64,000 bases of DNA, taken from positions 20,314,467 through 20,378,466 of the forward strand of contig NC_134529.1 in NCBI RefSeq assembly GCF_027942865.1, given 5' to 3'. Position numbers and translations under genes: made by a program. The stretch comes from Odontesthes bonariensis. Its lineage: Eukaryota; Chordata; Actinopteri; Atheriniformes; Atherinopsidae. Each line of letters opens with the position of its first letter. Within the stretch, counting starts at the first letter, position 1. Positions 55,373 to 64,000 of the stretch are shown here, piece by piece. A model generated the notes under the pieces. That model was not told where the DNA came from. It ran no database searches and saw only the letters and a list, made by a program, of their open reading frames with translations.

Positions 55373-55512
55373 TTTAGCCCTGTAATGGACTGGCAATCCG
55401 TGCAGATTGTACCCCGCCTCTCACTCAATGGCAGCTGGGATAGGCTCCAGTCCCCCAACATCCCTGAATTGGATTAAGCGGGTATAGAAAAAGAATGGAT
55501 GCACGGATGTTG
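55373..55512 (+). mobile_element. Common teleost repeat fragment (GGGATAGGCTCCAG type)
   Basis: CCCTGTAATGGACTGGCAAT, then TGTACCCCGCCTCTC, GCTGGGATAGGCTCCAG and GGATTAAGCGGGTATAGAAA followed by GAATGGATGCACGGATG is the diverged 3' end of a very widespread teleost retroelement family. It lies between the two halves of the L2-type relic. Confidence 0.6.
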
Positions 55513-55849
55513 CTATTTATATGGGTCTTGGACTATTGTCTTGTTGCTGTTACAAAGCAGAACTTGATGTCAGACTCTTTGATATAATTCTGCTGTTGCG
55601 TATTCTTATGTCATTGTGTCGTTTTCACAATCATCCTTGTCTGTGTCTGTTTTCTGATTTCTTTTCTTCTTCGTTGTTTTTTTGCACTTCTTAACTGGTG
55701 TGACGTATCTCATGCTAAAACGGATTATGGGTATTTAAGATGGCGTGGCTCCGTTTCTAGAGATCGATAGTCTGATGAAGAGCCTTGAAATGAGAGACAA
55801 ACATCAATACTAACACCACACTTCTTGACAAGGTATTTACAATAGAGTG

Positions 55850-56650
55850 CCAGGGTACCTGGATATGGTCAGACATTAGTGGGCTGTGAAGCCTGTCAGT
55901 GAGACGGACTGATTATCACAACCTCGGCTTTAGTTTTGTTGAGGTCAAGAAAATTTGGTGAGTCACATTTTAACAGAATAAATCAGGCTGTATCAGGTAA
56001 ATCTGATTGTCACCAGCATAAAAGTGATAAGCAATATAATGTTGTCTCCAAGTTGACTGACAGAGGGAGCACGTAGAGTGTAAACACCCAATATGGAGCT
56101 ATGGGATACACCATAGGTAAAACGGTCCAATGAGAGGAGGGATCGCCACCGCGTGCCCAAAAGGACCTGTTAGTCAGACGATAACTAAACCAATGTAGAG
56201 ACCGGAGATTAGAATATCATTGACCACTGTATCAAACACAGCCGCAAGACCAAGGAGCACCGGGACAGAAGAGATACCAGATTTAGCAATGTGTTAAAAG
56301 GTCATTGAAAACTTTTAAAAGAGTATAAACCTGACTGAAAGAACTCACAAGTGCAATTTTGATATCAAAGGATGCAATTGACAGAGCACTACAGGCTAAT
56401 TAGCCTTGGCGGCGCTGTTTGTGAGGTCAGAAATGTACTCAGAGATTGGAGATTGAAAGCTCTTTATGTAGGGGTGGTGTTTTGGAACGTTGTAGATCTC
56501 ATCTGCATCTATGTCTAAGAGATGGGTGCGAAATTAGAGAGAAAAAGCTTGGATAAATGTTCGATGGTGAACACTGGGTTGGTAAATCTGAATCAAAATG
56601 GTCTTTAAATTCGCTACGCTAAATTTGTCAGAGATTTTGTCAGTAAGTTT
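55850..56650 (-). mobile_element. Degenerate L2-clade LINE, reverse-transcriptase part
   Basis: On the minus strand around 56215-56275 it reads SVPVLLGLAAVFDTVVNDIL then ISGL, matching the reverse-transcriptase motif LLDLSAAFDTVDH. A neighbouring frame around 56080-56100 keeps GVSHSSILGVYTL (GVPQGSVLGPLLF in live elements). The YADD box itself is destroyed. Numerous stops show an old insertion, probably the 5' continuation of the relic at 54.2-55.1 kb. Confidence 0.7.
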
Positions 56651-58740
56651 GCAAGCATGACACACATAGACTCAGATCACAGAATTAGAATAGGTGCAGT
56701 ATACACACTGGATGACAAAACTGGGTCAGTTGATTTTCTGTATGCAACCACCAAAAGTTTTGGCTTCAAAGTTCAAGTGGAACACACAACATGTGCTAAA
56801 GAAACGTCTACGTGACTTGACAAGTTATTCATACATTATTTCATGAGACTGGGACCAAATAATTGCCTCAAATGCACTTTGTGCCTTGGGCTAATTAATA
56901 TAGCGCGTTAGAATAAGATAATAAATAGGGTATACACTACACCTTAGCATTTTAGCGTGTTTGCTCACAGAGTCATCTCCCCAAAGACTGTCCTGACAGA
57001 GATGCCAGCGAAGCTGAAAGCTCCTACTCTTCTCTTGGTGTGTCCATAACATCTTTGGTTCTACAGCCCATTTATGGCAAACACCATTTGATGAATACAT
57101 TTACAAAAAGGCAACCGTTCATTTATTTCATACAGCTGAGATCTGTGAGTCCACCTCTGTAACAAATGCACATAGGAGTGGATCAGAGCAAGAGAAATCT
57201 AAAGAGAAAGAGTTGTGTCAGTCAAAGTGACTGTACCACATTGACTCAGACTCGCACTTGAAGTTGTGCCTTTCATACGATATACGTGTGTGTACAGTTG
57301 TTCTTTGTTCGGATTTTCATCCATTTCGCTGACAGTGCGAACTGCAACAGTGAAACCGCCATCAAGCTACCTGCTCCTGTATGTTCTGGGTTTGACTTCC
57401 AAAATGGTGGCGTACGTGTTTGTTTGGGCATGATAACTCTGTCCATTGTGAGATTTGTATCTCTCTGTTTCTCTGTGCATTGTGATGTTTCCCAAGAGTG
57501 TCGGGGTTGCTTTTGTTGCCCCCCGTGCGGTGTTTTTATACTCATTGTATGTTTAAAAGAGTGCGACATATGCCATGATGCATGCATTTGAATATTCTGA
57601 AGCACAACAAACTGCTTTGTAGAAGAGCTTCTGGATGGTTATTGTTCAAAGGTTCATAGTTGGTAGATTCCATACTGTGTGGGAGTGATATGAACTGCCC
57701 AAATCGATGACATAATGTTCCTCTGGTCATTAACAAAGCTTAGGCATGTGTTTACCGTTTTTAATGAAAGAATAGCAATAGTGGGGTTATCTATGATCCC
57801 ACAAAATTTAACTGGAATTTTGACATGCAGTCATTTCCAGTCATTTCTCAAACACAAGCTTTCCTCGGCATCGGCTTTTCTTGATGACTTTGTCGTTGCA
57901 ATTTGAACATCCTTTAGATTTCTGGGTTTTCTTTGATCATTCATTGCTCACAAGTGGACATTTGGGCTAAGCAGAATGGCAGGTTTGACACTGCCTGAGG
58001 GAAAACGCATCGAAAGATAATTCAGGTTGTGGTCCAGTAGGGACGGTAAAAAGCTCCCATTTGGACGTCCCATTGAAACAACCTACCAACATGACACAAA
58101 AAAAAAAAAAACAACAAAAAAAAACAGGAAATAAGTTCTTCTGAAGAGTGTCACTGGTTTGAACTATGAATGTTAGTGCCTTTGCTGTTTGTGGGGACTT
58201 TATCCCGCTCAGTTTTCATCTTAGAACAGGGAATCAGACCTATTTGCACACAAGGCTGCAAATAAGTGAATTTAGGATGTGTTTTTTTTTTACTTTGAGG
58301 AAGAAGTATTGGACAGTCAATATGTAACAATGCAAAAAAAGAAAAAGTATTTCACACAAAACAACCTTACACAACTTACTGACTCACATGCCCTTTTTTT
58401 ATTTTATTTAAAGGATGTGTGGTTACCATGAGGGAAATGACTCTCTCATATTAAAACCTGTGTCTGTTTTGTGATCTTGTGTATTGCACTGTTGTATTTG
58501 GTATCATTTTCCCACACAGTTTTTTTTCTTTTCCTTTTTTTAAAATATGGTGTAAGATTCCTCTGGTTCTTTACAGCATTGAAAACCTTACAAGAAACAA
58601 TGCCGGCCACCTTTTCTGGAGCTCGACAAAGGCCGACATTGTGCCTTTGTGCCCGTTTTTTTCTTTTTCTGGTCCTTTTATATATTTATTTACAGTGTTC
58701 TCTCATCCTACATTACCCAGATCCACCGAGAGCAGGCCCC
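56651..58740. other. Intergenic DNA upstream of hmgn3
   Basis: No gene or repeat was confidently recognised. There are A-rich runs near 58100 and 58335 and T-rich runs near 58285, 58395 and 58520. Open frames of 100-165 codons cross T-rich DNA and the hmgn3 promoter and look spurious. Confidence 0.45.
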
Positions 58741-58742
58741 GC

Positions 58743-59000
58743 TTCTATTGGCCTGTCTACACTTTCCCTCTCAGCCTCGGCCATCTAGTGGGATCTGCGC
58801 ACAAAGAGCGCGCAGCCAATCACAGGGAGACCCTGGCAAATCCCAGCCAATGTCCGCAAAGATCTGATTTACATAGAGATCGGTGGAGCCAATCGGGAGT
58901 CAGCACCGCGCAGGGTTTTGACCCCTCCACCCAATGGCTGTGGGAGGCACAGAGTTTTGGGGAGTGCATATAATCAACATATTATCGAAGGTGCTTAGAT
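58743..59000 (+). promoter_or_regulatory. hmgn3 promoter with a row of CCAAT boxes
   Basis: CCAAT occurs at 58816, 58847, 58889 and 58931, all on the plus strand, with an inverted copy (ATTGG) at 58747. The four direct copies are 31, 42 and 42 bases apart. A TATA-like ATATAAT lies at 58968-58974, so initiation near 59000 is plausible, giving a 5' UTR of about 100 bases before the ATG at 59102. CCAAT boxes are bound by NF-Y, which is typical of broadly expressed chromatin genes. Confidence 0.6.
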
Positions 59001-59101
59001 ATTGATCCAGTATTTCGAGGTAGTTCAAATTCACCTCTCTTGGCCCTGAGGGTTTGACCTTAATTTTCCCCGAGCTTGGCGGAGAGAAATTCACGAGTAA
59101 A

Positions 59102-59116
59102 ATGCCGAAGAGAAAG
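59102..59116 (+). CDS. hmgn3: hmgn3 exon 1 (MPKRK)
   Basis: The ATG in AAAATGCCG is followed by four codons and a GTGAG donor, exactly the HMGN exon 1 structure. Confidence 0.85.
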
Positions 59117-59346
59117 GTGAGTTTTGGTCGCTGCCATCCGGCGCACTTCACCGTAGTTTTTCCAGCTCTCGCATTCGAGGAAAATAGCGGTGCGCGATTT
59201 TCTGTGGCGACGCTGAGGCAGGTGAGGTGATGCCAAAGTTTGAGGAAGCGTATAGATGTATATTTTTGAATCCCCGCAACCCTTCAAGCTGCTTTAAACG
59301 CGCCGTTTTTGCGCACAGGACAGACGAACCGGACGAGCCTTTTTCT

Positions 59347-59378
<32 letters not shown>

Positions 59379-61779
59379 GCACTATAATTCCTCTTGAGTT
59401 TCATCTCAATGGCCGTTCCTGTGGTCGTTTTAATGTGCCACTTCCCCGTGTACGGTGCGCGCTGGTGAATGTCAGACAGGCTTCGCCGGGTGGACGGACG
59501 CGCAAATCAAAAGGTGGGCGCGTTTTTAGGAACATAGCAGACTTGTCGGGTCTGATTTTTTTTTTTTTTAATTTTATTTATTATTGAAAAAAAAGAGAGA
59601 TGATCTTTAAAAAAAAAAAAATATATATATTTATTTATTTTAAAAGATGAGCACGCTCCCCGTCTGATTTTTGGTCCAGCGGTGATGGACGCTCGGCGTT
59701 AAGCCGTATGAACAAACATCCACATCCAACCAGAGAGAAAGGAAGAAAGAAAGAGAATCAGAGACAATTGCCGCCGTGTTGAAAGAGGCCCTGACACTGT
59801 CTAAACAGCATTACACGTCGAGCACCAGCGCATTGTATCAGTGCATACATGGAAACTGGCTTTTCTGCCACCTAAAAATCTGCCATTGTCTGCGCAGATT
59901 CTCCTTTGAGGACAGAGAATGGGGGGCCTCTAGGGGCGGAGGTCGCCCACATGCAAATGATGCGATTGCCAACCTGCAGGCTAAACCAACATATTTTTTT
60001 TCCCCTCCTCTCTCACCGCGATGGGGGTGGTCTCTCCTATGCGCCGTCCTTCCCCACCTGCAGGCAGAATATACCCTGTCCGTCACACATTATGTTCCCG
60101 CCCGCGTCTCCAGCTAATAACCGCGTCTGACTCAATATTTATAGTCCACCCTTCTTCAGGGAGCTCATTTGTTGGTCTGTAAGCAAGATGCCTCCGTTAT
60201 TAAAATGGAAATCACCAGAGGGCTCCCGGCAACATCACGCCGCGTGTCATCTTCGCCTTATTTGAAATTTACAGGTGAAGCTCGTGCTTGATTTGATTCA
60301 TTAGATCCCTCTTTAGCGAGTTTTTTTTCGAAAAAAAGATGCTTAAATCAATAAAAATTCATAGGAAAACCGTTGGATTCATAACCAATATGCAACGATT
60401 AGGTCTAATTCCAAGACCTGTCAAGAGTTCTGGGACTTGTCACTGTTTTATGACATCCTCATTGCTTGCACATTTGCATGATAATGTAACAATCTTTCAT
60501 AGACTGGCAGTAAGTCACAGAGGATGCGAGCAGAAGTACTTTTGCTGTCTCTAATGTCCTATTTGTTTCTTGACTTGTATTATTTCAGCACATCCAAAGG
60601 ACTGTAATCAGTCCATTGATTTGAATGACTTTAAATGCAGGCATATGGATGTGACCAACAGTTTCTTTTACTCTTTATCAACCGCTTCACAATCAGTCAC
60701 ATCCGGATTAGATGACTGGTCACTAATATTTACATAGAAAAAAAAAAAAGCAAAGGACATAGGTGCCAGCCAATTTGCCAGTTGGTAGATCATTAGGATT
60801 CATCAACTCATTGCTTCAAGTGTTGCTACAAATGCATCGTTCGTCATTATAAAGTTAGATAAGTTATGAAGTTAAACATATTCCATTGCCACAGATATGT
60901 ATCTATATATAGATATATATTTAAAAATGGATGGCAGTGCCACTCTGCGGTGACTACGGAAACAATGTGAATGGCATGCTGTCGACAGAACCTAAACCGA
61001 CTGAAAGGATTATTAGAGACCTTTTGTCTTAACGTATACAGCCGGCGATTTCCGTCGCCATCATCAAAACACCAAACGAGGGAACATCTTTCGGAAAAAT
61101 GGTGCTCGCTTTGGTAGCAATGAGTGGCCAAACACTTAATTAAGACACTTTTTAATGGCTTTGTCCTTTAACCTCTTCAATACAAAGAGTTTTGAATTTT
61201 TTTTCTGTTTATTGCTGCATATCCGTTGGGGAGAATATCGTCAAAATGATGCCAATTTATCTGTGATAGACAGATTTTAATAACGCAGCTGGCCGACCAA
61301 TATGTCGGTTGGGCTCTCTTTTATTGGTGATCATTGGTTCAAACAATGAGAAAACACATGAAGTACAAACTGAATACGAGGCGTATATTTTCAACTTTGA
61401 TGTTGTTTAATTTCCTGTAGTCTCCAGAGGGTCCCGAGGGCAAGGAAGCCCCCAAAGTCACAAAACAGGAGGTAACTGTTTCACGTGTGTTTGTGTGCCG
61501 TGTGTACATGTGCAGCTGTGTGTTAACTTGCAGTGCATTTTTTTATTTTTTATTTTGTTGTTGTCGTTTTTCTCTACTGACAAGAGTGTATATGAGTTGG
61601 ATAATAGGCACATAAGAGATTAATCATTTGTAGCGGTCACGAGGTAGATCAGCTCAAGATCAGCCCACAGAGGTACAACTGATTCTCCCTCTCTCTCTGT
61701 CACCATCTTTCTACCTCTCTGTCTTGTTGATCATCCTTTGCTCCGGTAGCCCACCAGAAGGTCAGAGAGATTGTCAGCG
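59102..61779 (+). CDS. hmgn3: hmgn3, high mobility group nucleosome-binding protein 3 (5' exons only)
   Basis: HMGN proteins bind the nucleosome core beside linker histone sites and loosen chromatin. Three exons are visible: 59102-59116 (MPKRK), 61421-61471 (SPEGPEGKEAPKVTKQE) and 61750-61779 (PTRRSERLSA). They are in phase, with the HMGN-typical tiny exon sizes of 15, 51 and 30 bp. The SPE..GK...KVTKQEPTRRS stretch matches HMGN3 rather than HMGN1 or HMGN2. The third exon carries the nucleosome-binding core, reading RRSERLSA where the family has RRSARLSA. The KPAPPKPEPKP and C-terminal exons were not found before the window edge. Confidence 0.88.
59117..61420. other. hmgn3 intron 1
   Basis: Begins CpG-rich (to about 60.1 kb) and then becomes AT-rich. 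It holds T and A homopolymer runs at 59350-59380 and 59558-59640. No exon was recognised. The acceptor tttcctgtag at 61420 is strong. Confidence 0.6.
61421..61471 (+). CDS. hmgn3: hmgn3 exon 2
   Basis: 51 bp, in phase, encoding SPEGPEGKEAPKVTKQE, with a GTAACT donor. Confidence 0.88.
61750..61779 (+). CDS. hmgn3: hmgn3 exon 3 (nucleosome-binding core)
   Basis: 30 bp between a CCGGTAG acceptor and a GTAAGT donor, encoding PTRRSERLSA. The fourth core residue is Glu (GAG) where human HMGN1, HMGN2 and HMGN3 have Ala. Confidence 0.86.
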
Positions 61780-64000
61780 GTAAGTTTTGTTCTCCCCTCC
61801 CTGTCTTCACCTCTGTCGCTGTCCTCTCTTTCCCTCTCTCAGTCCCATTCTAGTGTCCTATCACCATGGCTCAGAGTAAAGTCCTCACCCAGTTTATGGA
61901 TTTGATTAAGGCAATTAGCATTTATAAATTCCATAAACATGCTCCCCGAGGATTGGATCTGGCTTGGTATGTGTGTCTTTTCTCTGTTGTCTTTGTCTGT
62001 CCTCGCTGTGGCTTGTTGCAACACTCTGTTGATGTGCTGGGCTGCATGTCGTGAAAATGTGCATTTAGCCTATTAATGATCTGGCACCAACTAGTATCTA
62101 TCTTTAATATCTTTGATTAAAAAGTCATTTTGTATTGAAAGATGAGATACACTTGAAATATCCTCAACTTAGAAGAGACTCAACGTTTATTGTTTTTAAC
62201 CATGAGAGTGCTCACCAGCAAATGGAAACTCAGCCCGTTGGTGGGTGCGCATCATTTTCATTGGACCATGCAGCTCGGCCATGCAGGCCACGTGTTCGTC
62301 TGTGCGTCTCACTTTGCATGTTTAATCTGTCTTTGCATGTGTGTGTGCATTTTGCATGTCTGCTTTTCAAAGAATAGTGTGACATTTTGGGAAAACCTCA
62401 TCGTCTCTTTATTGCCAGTTTTGATTCGCAGGTCATTACTGGCAAAGTTCTTACAGAGGCAGCCATGTTGGAAACAACCCGCAAGATTTAATTTCAGGTC
62501 AACAAGACCAGGTTCTGATTTAAATGCATGCGGAGAGAACCATAGAAGTCCAGTGGTCTCTAGAATGTAAAAAATACACGTGTGAAATCACCAGTCTAAT
62601 CAGATTAAATGGAAAAAAAGGCGCATTAAAAGGTTTTGGGCCTTGAAAAAAAAAAATCCTAAAAAAAGCATGTTTTCCCCCTACAGTTACACTTATATGA
62701 AGCATCCTTAAAGTTTAACATTACTTCATTAGGGCTTAATTCATGGTGCTGTTTGTGTGATTAAGGTGAAAAGCTCATCCTTAGTCACTTTCTTACGTCC
62801 GCAAAGGGACGACATTCTGCCACCACCAGTAGAAACTGCCTTCATCTTCAGCTTTGCCCTTGTGTCAGTGCAAAAGCATGAGGAGCTGGTTGCATCTTCC
62901 GGCTTGACAGAGGATTTTGCTGTCTTGTGGGAGGGACTGGCCATGCTTTGTAAAGCTGCTGCCTTTGGTAATCGAATTATCTCTTAGATTTTTGGTCAGG
63001 ATTGTTAAAGTAGCAGGTCTCTCCAATATAATGCTCCAGGCATCATTCTCCTCTTTTATGTATCTATACTGGATATGGCGTCGCTAGTGTTTTTGGCGTT
63101 TTAGGTGTTTTGGACTAAACATTTTCTAAGGTCATGGTCCACAACAGCCAGCATGAGAGTCAAAATCCTGTTGTGATTCAACCATTGCATCGAGGCTTAA
63201 TCAACACTAGACTTCACTGTTTAGTCCATTTCTCAGTATTTTGTAAATTTCTTAAGGCTAATAGTTGGAATAGTTGTGTGTGTGTGTGTGGCAATGTTTT
63301 GCCATTTTTATTAAGCTGTTTTGTGATGGCCGGTTCTGGCGTTTGGTTCAACCAATCACCCAGCTGGAGTACTCACTGCACAGTTTTGTAACAGACAGTT
63401 CCCTTCATATTACTATGAGGGGAACTATGGCTGTTCTTGGTCCCTATAGTCCAGACAAAACTTATTTCTTCCAACAGCTGTAAGAACCGTGAAAAAGTTT
63501 GAAAGTACCGTTAGTTACCAGTCATTAGATACCTGTCAGTTGGCTTCAGTGATGGCAATTTTGTTGCTAAATTTAGCAACTTTCCAGACCTTTTCAGAAA
63601 CTTTCCAGAGTCTTAGGATGTCTTTGACCATGTGAGGAAATGTTTGAAACACTCTGATGCTTCTAATTTAATCTCTGGAAGATCATTGTACATGTAAATA
63701 TATCTTATGTGCGGGGGTAGATGTGTCCGATAATGCTGTATCAATGAAATGTGGATGTTATTAGCTAACAACTTCAGTCACAATTTTCAAATTAGTTTCC
63801 CAGACTCACAACAGAAACAGAAAAATGTGTGAATGATAGCAACTTCATTGCTTGCACTGTAGGTAAGCGCATTAAGTAAAAGAGAAGCAAACAGATGTAA
63901 AGGGCTGGCACAAAGAATGCAATGGGATGACGTCAACATTTAGCTACTTTTTAGCAGGCTTAGCTACTCTCACAAATTGTTGGTATCACTGAAATGTGGT
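61780..64000. other. hmgn3 intron 3 (to window end)
   Basis: No KPAPPKPEPKP-encoding exon was found. The DNA is ordinary AT-rich intron with a short TG run near 63280 and no clear transposon. Confidence 0.55.

Noticed and set aside
57286-57591. 101-codon Cys-rich plus-strand frame
   Set aside because: It has a cysteine-rich look, but no signal peptide plus cysteine pattern of a known family and no supporting exon structure.
58479-58973. 164-codon plus-strand open frame
   Set aside because: It runs through T-rich DNA and then the hmgn3 promoter with its CCAAT boxes. The protein has no family character.

Overview
This is a vertebrate nuclear DNA window, most likely from a ray-finned and probably acanthomorph teleost. 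The coding exons are short, separated by long AT-rich introns, and have consensus GT/AG splice sites. The intervening DNA carries TG/CA microsatellites and degenerate teleost-type transposons (Tc1/mariner, hAT, L2-clade LINEs, a tRNA-derived SINE). No bacterial, phage or CRISPR-like features were seen.

Four protein-coding genes can be read exon by exon. (1) The 3' half of runx2 is on the + strand, with coding exons at 11165-11332, 13715-13876 and 17476-17954 and a long 3' UTR to about 20.75 kb. The Runt-domain exons lie upstream of the window, so positions 1-11164 are intron. (2) clic5 is on the - strand at 30412-42692. It has six coding exons and uses the long acidic, serine-rich (CLIC5B-type) first exon. 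(3) enpp5 is on the - strand at 47994-51409. It has three coding exons, a likely non-coding first exon near 53.3 kb and a probable 2.5 kb 3' UTR. (4) The 5' end of hmgn3 is on the + strand, with exons at 59102-59116, 61421-61471 and 61750-61779. Its promoter is rich in CCAAT boxes, and the rest of the gene runs off the right edge.

RUNX2-CLIC5-ENPP5 is a conserved vertebrate neighbourhood (human 6p21 has RUNX2-CLIC5-ENPP4-ENPP5). Here an ENPP5-type gene follows clic5 directly and hmgn3 comes next, unlike the human order. The genes are separately transcribed, and no shared pathway is implied beyond RUNX2 as a skeletal transcription factor.

The rest of the window is intron or intergenic DNA. 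It holds several transposon relics whose ends can be defined by eye: a hAT element with an 8-bp target duplication that contains a SINE, a small hAT-like MITE inside a LINE relic, a TTAA-flanked MITE, a 14-bp-TIR MITE carrying a CTCF-like motif beside a runx2 splice donor, and a Tc1 relic split by an L2 LINE. No new multi-gene system was found. The observations most worth checking are the hmgn3 promoter architecture, a substitution in the HMGN nucleosome-binding core, the nested transposons, and a perfect 17-bp inverted repeat in clic5 intron 1.
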